The notes under the pieces: model-generated
Database searches by the model: none
The model's input: only the letters and a program-made list of their open reading frames with translations
What the model was told of the DNA's origin: nothing
Shown: in pieces, positions 1 to 5,866 of the stretch
Layout: each line of letters starts with the position of its first letter
Position numbering within the stretch: the first letter of the stretch is position 1
Made by a program: the position numbers and the translations under genes
Source of the DNA: Acidulodesulfobacterium_A sp049965795
GTDB lineage: Bacteria; SZUA-79; Acidulodesulfobacterales; Acidulodesulfobacteraceae
NCBI GenBank assembly: GCA_049965795.1
Contig: JBMFVW010000030.1
Coordinates: 1 to 18,834, forward strand
DNA: 18,834 nucleotides
Reading direction: 5' to 3'

Positions 1-110
1 AAATTTATAAACAAATAATAAATCCAAAAACTATGGAGAAAGAAGACGCCTTCACCAAAGACTTAAACGATCGGATTAATAAGGGCAAAGACAATGGCTG
101 GAAGAGGTAG
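1..110 (+). CDS. 3' end of an AbiEii-like nucleotidyltransferase toxin, cut by the window edge
   Basis: Reading from base 3 gives 35 codons that end at TAG (108-110). The peptide starts IYKQIINPKTMEKEDAFTK and ends NKGKDNGWKR. This is the same C-terminal tail that ends the two complete AbiEii-like genes downstream. Bases 1-41 match bases 1159-1199 of the next toxin exactly, so this is most simply the end of a third, closely related copy whose body lies outside the window. The catalytic domain cannot be seen, so the assignment rests only on the tail and the neighbourhood. An ATG at 33 could in principle start a 25-residue peptide, but nothing supports that. Confidence 0.6.
   Translation, partial: IYKQIINPKTMEKEDAFTKDLNDRINKGKDNGWKR
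42..110 (+). repeat. AbiEii tail repeat, copy 1
   Basis: This 69-nt block encodes EDAFTK-x-LNDR-x-NKGKDNGWKR and the stop. It matches the copy at 1200-1268 at 65 of 69 positions and the copy at 2368-2436 at 65 of 69 by eye. Similarity with copy 2 continues past the stop for about 25 nt (a GGGGTTTGG block and then TTTGGAATTT). Confidence 0.85.
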
Positions 111-124
111 TAGGGGTTTGGCCT

Positions 125-152
125 TTGGAATTTCATGAAGATTGGGTATGAT
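125..152 (+). promoter_or_regulatory. Possible promoter of the first antitoxin-toxin module
   Basis: TTGGAA (125-130) and TATGAT (147-152) are separated by 16 bp. The -10 box matches consensus at 5 of 6 positions and the -35 box at 4 of 6. It lies 50 bp before the antitoxin start, in sequence partly conserved behind the tail repeat. A second TATAAT at 191-196 lies too close to the ATG to be used easily. The call is weak in AT-rich DNA. Confidence 0.3.
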
Positions 153-202
153 ATAACTATGAAAAACTATGAGTTACGATAAAGAACAGATATAATAAAA
201 TT

Positions 203-502
203 ATGGAAAATATGTCGGATGAAAAAAGAATATATCCTAAGGATTTAGGGTTAGAATCTTTATTTTGGAGTTGTCCAGATATGCCGGCGCCTATAGACGC
301 TATAATTGCCGCCGCAATAAAGTCCACCGTATTTGAATATATTGTTTTATGCGTAAAAAAATGGGGTTTCAACAGGGTTTTCAAAAATTACAATGAAATA
401 AGGACTTACATCAAGAAAAGCAACCTCCCATTTCTTGATTTTCAATTTAATGTTATTAAAGAGGTTTTTGATGAATACAAGCAAGTCTCAAAAAGCAATT
501 AA
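203..502 (+). CDS. Putative antitoxin of an AbiEii-type module, DUF6922-like
   Basis: This 99-residue protein lies directly upstream of an AbiEii-like toxin and overlaps it by 32 bp, which suggests translational coupling. Residues 17-22 read LESLFW, followed by a predicted helical region and then KKWGFNRVFKNYNEIRTYI. The early L-F-W motif and the small helical layout resemble DUF6922 proteins, which often sit beside AbiEii genes. The second module's first gene has a similar HFWSYD start, though the two are otherwise poorly conserved. There is no clear Shine-Dalgarno; ATG 203 is chosen as the first in-frame ATG, and ATG 212 is an alternative. The role as antitoxin is inferred from gene order; the family call is tentative. 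Confidence 0.6.
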   Translation: MENMSDEKRIYPKDLGLESLFWSCPDMPAPIDAIIAAAIKSTVFEYIVLCVKKWGFNRVFKNYNEIRTYIKKSNLPFLDFQFNVIKEVFDEYKQVSKSN

Positions 503-1268
503 TCTGCTCAACGAAATAAAAGATTATCCGGTATTCAAGGATTATACTTTAATAGGCGGAACTGCGCTTGCAGTTTATTTAAACCACAGGGAGAGCGAAG
601 ATCTCGATTTTATAACACAAAACGAGAAACTTAATAAAGTAGGCATAAATTTTTTTATAAATTCTTTAGAGAAAAGAAGTTTTAATATTAAAAAAATTTA
701 TGACGAAGCAGGATATATAGATTTTGCCGAAGGCGGAGAAAATATAGACGATTATCAACAAATCTATGAAATCAACGGGGTTAATATTTCTTTTTTCGTG
801 ATCTCCGACTTGACGGTTAGGAATATTTTAAGCAAAGATGTCCCTAATATAATTGCAGGTAATATTAAAGCTGCGCAAATAGACACAATATTTAAATTAA
901 AATGCGATATTATTTCCCAAAGAAACAAATTAAGAGATTATTACGATATATATTATCTGATTAAAAATAAAAAATGCAACTTAAAAGAAACTTACTTGTC
1001 TATCATAAAAACAAGCGGAAACTCTTTTGCAAATCATATAATTAAAAATATGTATGATTTAAATGTTTCACCTGCCGATAAAGAAGGACTATTGACGCTT
1101 GAGAAGGTTAATATTACCGTAGATGAATTAAGAGATTTTTTCCGAAAAGAAATTGAAAAAATTTATAAACAAATAATAAATCCAAAAACTATGGAGAAAG
1201 AAGACGCCTTCACTAAAGGCTTAAACGATCGGCTTAATAAAGGCAAAGACAATGGCTGGAAGAGGTAG
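471..1268 (+). CDS. AbiEii/type IV toxin-antitoxin family nucleotidyltransferase, copy 1
   Basis: This 265-residue protein has the polymerase-beta-like nucleotidyltransferase signature of AbiEii toxins. GGTAL (residues 29-33) is followed by the metal-binding SEDLDF (D44, D46). A basic segment with K144 and R151 leads into RDYYDIYYL (155-163), the usual C-terminal AbiEii motif. Family members transfer nucleotides to RNA and cause reversible growth arrest or abortive infection; the target here is unknown. ATG 471 is preferred over the in-frame TTG at 435 because AAAGAGG lies 6 bp before it. The gene starts inside the antitoxin gene. Its last 23 residues are the repeated tail cassette, far more conserved between copies than the catalytic domain. 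Family identification is secure; biological role is inferred. Confidence 0.85.
   Translation: MNTSKSQKAINLLNEIKDYPVFKDYTLIGGTALAVYLNHRESEDLDFITQNEKLNKVGINFFINSLEKRSFNIKKIYDEAGYIDFAEGGENIDDYQQIYEINGVNISFFVISDLTVRNILSKDVPNIIAGNIKAAQIDTIFKLKCDIISQRNKLRDYYDIYYLIKNKKCNLKETYLSIIKTSGNSFANHIIKNMYDLNVSPADKEGLLTLEKVNITVDELRDFFRKEIEKIYKQIINPKTMEKEDAFTKGLNDRLNKGKDNGWKR
1200..1268 (+). repeat. AbiEii tail repeat, copy 2
   Basis: The middle copy of the 69-nt tail cassette. It matches copy 3 at 63 of 69 positions by eye, even though the toxin bodies upstream have diverged strongly. The 41 nt before it (1159-1199) are identical to the window's first 41 nt. Confidence 0.85.
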
Positions 1269-1310
1269 TCGGGGTTTGGGTTTTGGAATTTAATTAAGCA
1301 TAATATAAGT

Positions 1311-1679
1311 ATGGAAAAAATATATAAACTTAAAGATTTGCCTATTGAGATAAATAGAAATCATTTTTGGAGCTACGATAAAGAAAAAGCCGCTCTATCG
1401 GCCGAAATTATTATCGAGCATATTTTAAAATACGGCACCATGGAAGAAATATTTATTATTTTTAATCTTATGGATGCAGATGAATTTATGAGTATTTACA
1501 AAAACAAAGTTAGACCGATATTTGAAGGGAAAGGCGTTCCCGTTGTTTTTAACTCTTTATCTGCGGATGAGCAAAAAACATACAAGCGGAATAATTTAGA
1601 CAGGATTCCCGGACTTGTCAAACTTTTAGATATTATTTTGCCTACAATATATAAAATTAGAAAACAAAAAGAGGGTTAA
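1311..1679 (+). CDS. Putative antitoxin of the second AbiEii-type module, DUF6922-like
   Basis: This 122-residue protein starts 42 bp after toxin 1 and ends 4 bp before toxin 2, so it probably shares a transcript with toxin 2. Residues near 17-23 read NHFWSYD, followed by helical IIIEHILKYGTMEEI, a pattern like DUF6922 proteins that accompany AbiEii toxins. The C-terminal half (RNNLDRIPGLVKLLDIILPTI) is also helical and basic at the end. No transmembrane segment or catalytic motif is visible. ATG 1311 has no convincing Shine-Dalgarno. It is longer than the first module's antitoxin, with only short stretches in common. Neutralising the adjacent toxin is inferred from position alone. Confidence 0.6.
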   Translation: MEKIYKLKDLPIEINRNHFWSYDKEKAALSAEIIIEHILKYGTMEEIFIIFNLMDADEFMSIYKNKVRPIFEGKGVPVVFNSLSADEQKTYKRNNLDRIPGLVKLLDIILPTIYKIRKQKEG

Positions 1680-1683
1680 TCTT

Positions 1684-2436
1684 ATGTGGCTGCCTGAAAC
1701 GGAAAAACTTCTTAAAGAAATTTCTGAACATAAAGAAATTGAAGATTTTGCTTTTGTCGGCGGTTCCGCTCTTTCGTATTATCTGAAGCATAGGTTTTCC
1801 GAAGACATTGATTTTTTTTCTTTCTCGCCGTCTTTTACTCTCGATAAGAAAAACATTAACAGGCTGATGGATAAATTAATAGATAAAGGCTATCAAGTTA
1901 CAAATACTTTAGACGAAGAAGAACAGATGGATTTTTATATAAATCACGTTAAAACGACATTTTGCTCCTATCCCAAATTTGGCAGGTTATTACAGGAAAA
2001 CAATATACTGCTATACGGAAACGTCAAGATTGCCGATATAGATGTTTTGATAGCTATGAAAGCGGACGTCTTAAGAAGCAGGGAGAAAATAAGAGATTAT
2101 TATGATTTGTACGCGATATCTAAAGAATTCGGATTTAAAAAGATAATAGACGAGTCTTTAAAGGCGGATCCTAATTTTAACACTAAATTATTTATAAAAA
2201 GACTCGTGGAAATGGACGATAAGCTAAAAGATATTTATATCGAAGAATATTTAAAACCAAAGTATTCCATTGATAGGGTCAGTATGAGAATTTATTTTGA
2301 AGAACAAGTTAATAATTATATTGCAAAAGAGTATATGAAAACCAATAAACAAATAGACAATCCTAAAGAAGACGCCTTTACCAAAGAATTAAACGACCGG
2401 CTTAATAAGGGCAAAGACAATGGCTGGAAGAGGTAG
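1684..2436 (+). CDS. AbiEii/type IV toxin-antitoxin family nucleotidyltransferase, copy 2
   Basis: This 250-residue protein carries the same nucleotidyltransferase core as copy 1: GGSAL (residues 26-30), SEDIDF with D41 and D43, K126 in IAMKADVL, R133, and RDYYDLYAI (137-145). These residues are expected to bind the nucleotide and metal. The start ATG 1684 has a GAGGG ribosome-binding site about 8 bp upstream and follows the antitoxin stop by 4 bp. By eye the body is only about one-third identical to copy 1, so the two modules probably recognise different partners. The last 23 residues, however, are nearly the same as in copy 1. The gene ends a few bases from the truncated end of the reverse-strand vapC remnant. 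Confidence 0.85.
   Translation: MWLPETEKLLKEISEHKEIEDFAFVGGSALSYYLKHRFSEDIDFFSFSPSFTLDKKNINRLMDKLIDKGYQVTNTLDEEEQMDFYINHVKTTFCSYPKFGRLLQENNILLYGNVKIADIDVLIAMKADVLRSREKIRDYYDLYAISKEFGFKKIIDESLKADPNFNTKLFIKRLVEMDDKLKDIYIEEYLKPKYSIDRVSMRIYFEEQVNNYIAKEYMKTNKQIDNPKEDAFTKELNDRLNKGKDNGWKR
2368..2436 (+). repeat. AbiEii tail repeat, copy 3
   Basis: The third copy of the 69-nt tail cassette, ending at the toxin 2 stop. The shared block continues only to about 2450 (GGGGGTCGGTCTTT), where it meets the residual vapC sequence. It is the least similar copy to copy 2 but still about 91 percent identical at DNA level. Confidence 0.85.
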
Positions 2437-2449
2437 TAGGGGGTCGGTC

Positions 2450-2657
2450 TTTAGCTAAATTTAAAGAATATTCGTCTATCTCATTATTCCTGAATCTTCT
2501 GTATAAAGCGCTTAAAAATTCCAATTTGCAAAGGTCTAATACAAACTAATACAAAAATTTTATTGTTTTCTGATGTTATAAGTTGTGTAACTTTTTCCGA
2601 ACCGTCTTCTTCGTGAAAAAATTTTACAAGTGCCGATGTGTCAAAGAATAAAATCAT
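2450..2657 (-). pseudogene. Broken PIN-domain toxin (VapC-like): frameshifted and 3'-truncated
   Basis: Reading from ATG 2657 (reverse) gives MILFFDTSALVKFFHEEDG, a typical PIN N-terminus with catalytic Asp6. The frame fails at an exact 10-bp tandem duplication (2536-2555). Removing one copy restores KIFVLDLCKLEFLSALYRRF and then RNNEIDEYSLNLA, the expected next PIN helices including the Glu of KLEF. After about residue 68 PIN similarity ends where AbiEii tail sequence begins, so the second half and its remaining acidic residues are missing. The start overlaps the VapB stop as ATGA, as in intact vapBC operons. VapC toxins are RNases; this one is very likely inactive. Confidence 0.8.
2536..2555. 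repeat. 10-bp tandem duplication causing the vapC frameshift
   Basis: CTAATACAAA occurs twice without a gap (2536-2545 and 2546-2555). Ten is not a multiple of three, so the extra copy shifts the vapC frame. Deleting one copy joins the two PIN-like reading frames exactly. Confidence 0.9.
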
Positions 2658-2866
2658 ATCCTTTCTTCTCTGAGTAATGCGATATCCTTTCCAAGCGAGC
2701 CTTTTATGCTTTCAAGCGCCTTTCGCGCTTTTATATAAGATAAACCGCTCTTTTTAACCGGTTTTATCTGCACAGATTTTAATGCAATAACCATATCGTA
2801 AACTTTTATAATTTCGGACGGTTCTAAATATTCTAATTCCTTTATGGTTTGGTCTTTTAGTTTCAT
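2654..2866 (-). CDS. VapB-like antitoxin next to the broken vapC
   Basis: This 70-residue protein starts MKLKDQTIKELEYLEPSEI and is mostly charged and helical, like small antitoxins paired with PIN toxins. ATG 2866 is preferred over the upstream in-frame ATG at 2920 because AGAGG lies about 8 bp before it and because the longer N-terminus would be an unrelated hydrophobic stretch in AT-rich leader. Its TGA overlaps the vapC ATG (ATGA), the usual translationally coupled arrangement. An antitoxin normally binds DNA through its N-terminus and masks the toxin through its C-terminus (here SGLSYIKARKALESIKG). With its toxin inactivated it may be an orphan relic. The exact family was not identified. 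Confidence 0.7.
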   Translation of the reverse strand: MKLKDQTIKELEYLEPSEIIKVYDMVIALKSVQIKPVKKSGLSYIKARKALESIKGSLGKDIALLREERI

Positions 2867-2906
2867 ATTAATGCCTCTAATTATTAATTTATATATTAAA
2901 TATATT

Positions 2907-2935
2907 ATTACATATAACAATTAAAGTAAAGTCAA
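2907..2935 (-). promoter_or_regulatory. Probable vapB promoter
   Basis: On the reverse strand, TTGACT (2930-2935) and TGTAAT (2907-2912) are separated by 17 bp; both match consensus at 5 of 6 positions. The expected transcription start is near 2900, giving a leader of about 34 nt before the vapB ATG at 2866. Confidence 0.55.
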
Positions 2936-3065
2936 TTTCTCCAAGCCCTTATTTAATCAAAAATCAATAGATAATCTAATATTAGATATAGCCGTCCCCG
3001 TAAAAAGGGTAACAACAAAATGAACATACGATTTTTTATTATAGCTTAATTTTTATAAAAAATCC

Positions 3066-3094
3066 TTTATTATTTTAAATAACGGCGGTATAAT
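3066..3094 (+). promoter_or_regulatory. Possible promoter for the small membrane ORF and ubiE
   Basis: A perfect TATAAT (3089-3094) lies 33 bp before the small ORF's ATG, with GGCGG just in front. The -35 position (TTTATT, 3066-3071, 17-bp spacer) is poor. An inverted repeat AATCCTTT (3061-3068) / AAAGGATT (3101-3108) brackets the region and could be an operator. Confidence 0.4.
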
Positions 3095-3126
3095 TTAAGA
3101 AAAGGATTAATTTAATCGGGGGTATT

Positions 3127-3291
3127 ATGATAGGTTATATAAATTTAGGCATACTTTTAATTACGCTTGGATTTGTCATTGGGGTTTATGTCCATACGGA
3201 CAGAAAGATTAATGAATTAAATAAAAATCTTTCCGATAAAATTACAGAAGTCGATAATAAATTATCCACGTTTGTTTTATATTTTCTTTAA
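3127..3291 (+). CDS. Small single-pass membrane protein of unknown function
   Basis: This 54-residue ORF begins MIGYINLGILLITLGFVIGV. One transmembrane helix covers residues 4-22, followed by a charged helix-like stretch (HTDRKINELNKNLSDKITEV) with heptad-like spacing of leucine, isoleucine and valine, which could be a short coiled coil. The start has a strong purine-rich ribosome-binding site, CGGGGG, at 3116-3121, and a TATAAT box lies upstream. The gene precedes ubiE by 75 bp on the same strand. I do not recognise the family. The ribosome-binding site plus coherent protein features make it a likely real gene, but it is short. Confidence 0.55.
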   Translation: MIGYINLGILLITLGFVIGVYVHTDRKINELNKNLSDKITEVDNKLSTFVLYFL

Positions 3292-3366
3292 AAGAGTTCT
3301 GTTCTAAACCGGTTTCCACGATTAATTATATGTCAACTATTAGTGTTTATTAATTAATATATTAAT

Positions 3367-4071
3367 ATGTCGGAAAAAATAAATAACATTTTTACCTCTA
3401 TCGCAGAAGTGTATGATTTCTGGGGACATGTATTCAGTTTTGGAATCGACGGACTTTGGCGGCTCGAAGTAGCAAAAGAAGCTGTTTCCTCGGATACCGA
3501 TAATTTAGGCGAATACAGAATTCTCGACGTCGCTACCGGAACGGGTTCTATAGCCATAGATATATCCAGAAAAGCAAAAGCCGCTAATAAGAATGTCGAA
3601 ATAGTCGGTGTAGATTTTAATGTAAATATGGTTAATATCGCCGAAAATAAAATAAAAAAGAAAAAAATAAACAATATTTGCTTTAAAGTAGAGAATGCCA
3701 TGGACCTCATTGAACCGGGATGCGCCTATGACGTAGTTACCGCAGGTTTTTTGCTTAGGAATGTGGACGACGTAGAAACTTTTTCCGACGAACTGAGAAG
3801 AGTTTTAAAAAAAGGAGGCAAATTCATTATATTAGAAATGGGCAGGCCGGAGAATAAATTTTTTAATATTTTTTTTAAAATATATTTTATTTTTATAAGA
3901 TTAATAGGTTCTTTTATCGATAAAAAAGCATATGAATGGCTTACATACAGCATACTTGCATTCGACAGAAAAAAAATGCTTAAAATACTGGGTGAAAAAG
4001 GTTTTAAAGACTTAAAGATTAAAAATCTTCCTTTCCATATCGGTTTTATAATTACCGGAATAAAAAGCTGA
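3367..4071 (+). CDS. ubiE: Demethylmenaquinone / ubiquinone methyltransferase, UbiE/MenG family
   Basis: This 234-residue SAM-dependent methyltransferase fits the family's usual length of about 230-250. Near the N-terminus it has the family pattern VYDFWGHVFSFGID-x-x-WR. The SAM-binding motif I is ILDVATGTG (52-60), followed by VGVDFNVNM. FLLRNVDD and IILEMGRP match the family blocks FGLRNV and ILEFS-x-P, and the C-terminus has the Y-x-WL-x-x-SI-x-x-F pattern. The enzyme adds the last methyl group to the naphthoquinone ring in menaquinone synthesis, or the C-methyl group in ubiquinone synthesis. Which quinone is made cannot be told from this gene alone. The ATG has no strong ribosome-binding site. 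A low-GC stretch (NKFFNIFFKIYFIFIRLIGSF) forms a hydrophobic segment near residues 159-179. Confidence 0.88.
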   Translation: MSEKINNIFTSIAEVYDFWGHVFSFGIDGLWRLEVAKEAVSSDTDNLGEYRILDVATGTGSIAIDISRKAKAANKNVEIVGVDFNVNMVNIAENKIKKKKINNICFKVENAMDLIEPGCAYDVVTAGFLLRNVDDVETFSDELRRVLKKGGKFIILEMGRPENKFFNIFFKIYFIFIRLIGSFIDKKAYEWLTYSILAFDRKKMLKILGEKGFKDLKIKNLPFHIGFIITGIKS

Positions 4072-4088
4072 CAATTTTATATAATTAA

Positions 4089-4121
4089 TTTTTCATAATA
4101 AGCCGCAATAATTATGAAAAA
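4089..4121. repeat. 11-bp inverted repeat after ubiE
   Basis: TTTTTCATAAT (4089-4099) and ATTATGAAAAA (4111-4121) are perfect inverted arms with an 11-nt loop. It lies 18 bp beyond the ubiE stop, where a terminator is expected, but no T-run follows the hairpin on the forward strand. It may be a weak terminator or an RNA-stabilising hairpin. Confidence 0.6.
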
Positions 4122-4148
4122 ATAAAATAACATGCAGTATAAAAAATA

Positions 4149-4177
4149 TTGACTTATGACTATTAAGTCATTATAAT
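4149..4177 (+). promoter_or_regulatory. Strong promoter of the tolC-hlyD-cytochrome c operon, with a palindromic operator in the spacer
   Basis: TTGACT (4149-4154), a 17-bp spacer and TATAAT (4172-4177) form a near-consensus sigma-70 type promoter. An inverted repeat spans 4150-4170: TGACTTA, 7 nt, TAAGTCA. It overlaps the -35 box and fills the spacer, the position where a repressor would block RNA polymerase. The transcription start would be near 4184, leaving a leader of about 100 nt before the tolC-like ATG. The regulator is unknown; this palindrome differs from the one at the arsR-like promoter. Confidence 0.7.
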
Positions 4178-4178
4178 A

Positions 4179-4202
4179 AAAATATATGATAAAATATATG
4201 AT
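4179..4202 (+). repeat. Tandem 12-bp direct repeat in the operon leader
   Basis: AAAATATATGAT occurs twice in tandem (4179-4190, 4191-4202), just downstream of the -10 box. It could be a second protein-binding site or simple slippage; nothing in the sequence decides. Confidence 0.7.
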
Positions 4203-4283
4203 AAAAAATGGCAAAAAAATAAATACCGTCTAAAATAAAAACTAATAATGCATTATAAGTTAAGTAAATAAGTAAATAAAATC

Positions 4284-5720
4284 ATGAAAATTAAAAGATG
4301 TGTTAAAAATACCGGTAGAAATAAATATTTGATTAAAATCATACTTCTTATTTTCGTATTTGCCGCCGTCTATGCTATTACGGCTTCGTTTTTATCTCCT
4401 TTTGCTCCCAAAGACGTATATGCCTTTTATATTAAACCCGTAAAGCATTCCGGCAGGCTTATTACTTTAAATCAGGCTTATATGCTTGCAGTTAACCGCA
4501 ACTACACTATAAAAGCGGCAAAAGAAAGCTATTATCAGTCGTCTCTTTTAAAATGGTCCGCCGTAGGTATGGTTCTGCCGGATATTTCCCTTCAATATAC
4601 GGATGAGAGAATGCATCAAAATTCTGCTCCGACACCGCCGCAATATGCACCGCTTATGGGCAATATATTTTTGTTCTTTTTTCCTAATTACAAGTATAGT
4701 TTTACTTTAAACGAACCTTTGTTTAATATTAGCGCTATTCCTGCTTATATGGCAGCGGAAAATACGGAAAAGTCTTCCAGATTATCTCTTAATAACGTTT
4801 CGGCAGGCACGCTTTACAATGTTGCAGCAGATTATTATACCGTCTTAAACGATATAAGCTTAATAAAAGCCGACCGTAAAACTTTTATCGAAGCAAAAGC
4901 CCATCTTGAACTGACAACGGCAAAACTAAATGCAGGGCTTGCTATTATAACAGATCTTCTTCAGGCAAAATCTCAGTTTTATGCGGCGAAGCAGGAGCTT
5001 ATAAGCGCTAAAAATAAGTTAAAATCGGATAAGGCGGCGCTTGCTTCCCTGCTAGGAGTAAGCCGCAATTTTGCAGTAGCTAAACCTAAACAGCCTTTGT
5101 TTAAAAAAACCGGACTGCGCAAACTAATAGTTCTTGCATATCATAATAACCCTGCCTTAAAGTCCCTGAAATTTGCCCAAAAATCGGCATCCGACCAGAC
5201 TGCGTATTATGAATCACAGTATATTCCAAAAATATCTTTTTCGGCTTCCTACAACGCTTTGTCGAACGACCACTTTATACCGGAGGGTTCTAATAATTTT
5301 TGGACGGCGGGCGCTACCTTGACTATGCCAATATTTCAGGGTGCGAACAGGATTATTTCTATTGAAAAAACGCGTTCCGAAGCAAACCAGGCTATGTACG
5401 ATAAGCTTCAGGCAAAGAGAAATCTTAAAGCTCAGGTAATATCTATGTTCTATAACGTAAAAAGTTTAAAATCGCAGGTCGGGACTCTTAGGCATGAAGA
5501 AAAATTTGCTTCTAAAAATTTTACTCTCGTAGAAGAAGAATTTAAAGCCGGAGTCGCTACAAGCGTCGATGTAGTTACGGCGCTTGCGGAACTTACGAGG
5601 GCGAGGCATAATCTTCTCTCGGCGAAACTGGATTATTACGAATCGGTTTTGGATTTAAAAAGACTTATCGGTTCTTTCAAAAGAAAACTTATAGATATGA
5701 AGATAGATAAATTTAACTAA
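4284..5720 (+). CDS. TolC-family outer-membrane efflux protein, first copy
   Basis: This 478-residue protein has a long hydrophobic signal sequence (roughly residues 17-40, with a cleavage-like KDVYA near 44-48). Mature sequence starts LITLNQAYMLAVNRNYTIKAA, the typical opening helix of outer-membrane efflux proteins. Two internal repeats are visible: LNAGLAIITDLLQAKSQFY (first half) and FKAGVATSVDVVTALAELT (second half). This G-x-x-x-x-x-D-x-x-x-A pattern is diagnostic of the family. TolC homologues form trimeric channels that span the outer membrane and periplasm. The adjacent HlyD/EmrA-like adaptor is the expected partner. ATG 4284 lacks an obvious ribosome-binding site. The substrate cannot be read from the sequence. 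Confidence 0.87.
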   Translation: MKIKRCVKNTGRNKYLIKIILLIFVFAAVYAITASFLSPFAPKDVYAFYIKPVKHSGRLITLNQAYMLAVNRNYTIKAAKESYYQSSLLKWSAVGMVLPDISLQYTDERMHQNSAPTPPQYAPLMGNIFLFFFPNYKYSFTLNEPLFNISAIPAYMAAENTEKSSRLSLNNVSAGTLYNVAADYYTVLNDISLIKADRKTFIEAKAHLELTTAKLNAGLAIITDLLQAKSQFYAAKQELISAKNKLKSDKAALASLLGVSRNFAVAKPKQPLFKKTGLRKLIVLAYHNNPALKSLKFAQKSASDQTAYYESQYIPKISFSASYNALSNDHFIPEGSNNFWTAGATLTMPIFQGANRIISIEKTRSEANQAMYDKLQAKRNLKAQVISMFYNVKSLKSQVGTLRHEEKFASKNFTLVEEEFKAGVATSVDVVTALAELTRARHNLLSAKLDYYESVLDLKRLIGSFKRKLIDMKIDKFN

Positions 5721-5787
5721 GTTTAAGATATTTTATATATAATATTATATATATTTTATAGGAATTAATCATAATAATAATTTTCAA

Positions 5788-5810
5788 TTTTCAATATTGA
5801 ATATTGAAAA
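5788..5810. repeat. Perfect inverted repeat between the tolC-like and hlyD-like genes
   Basis: TTTTCAATA (5788-5796), loop TTGAA, TATTGAAAA (5802-5810). It is one of several AT-rich palindromes in the 146-bp gap (another, TATATATAAT/ATTATATATA, lies just upstream). It may be an internal operator or an RNA-processing hairpin. Confidence 0.6.
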
Positions 5811-5866
5811 TAATCAAATAATTTATTAAATAAATAACGAATAAATAATTAATCGGGTGGTTTGTA

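Noticed and set aside
157..384. 75-codon reverse-strand ORF across the first antitoxin
   Set aside because: It overlaps the antitoxin, lacks a ribosome-binding site, and its hydrophobicity follows from AT-rich antisense sequence.
435..470. TTG 435 as start of AbiEii copy 1
   Set aside because: It would extend the protein by 12 residues inside the antitoxin gene without a ribosome-binding site, while ATG 471 has AAAGAGG at good spacing.
1..2436. CRISPR array from the repeated 69-nt blocks
   Set aside because: The repeats are more than 1 kb apart, coding, and lie at gene ends; no regular short spacers exist.
4089..4121. Textbook intrinsic terminator for ubiE
   Set aside because: The stem is perfect but AT-only in most pairs and lacks a downstream T-run, so I list it as an inverted repeat only.
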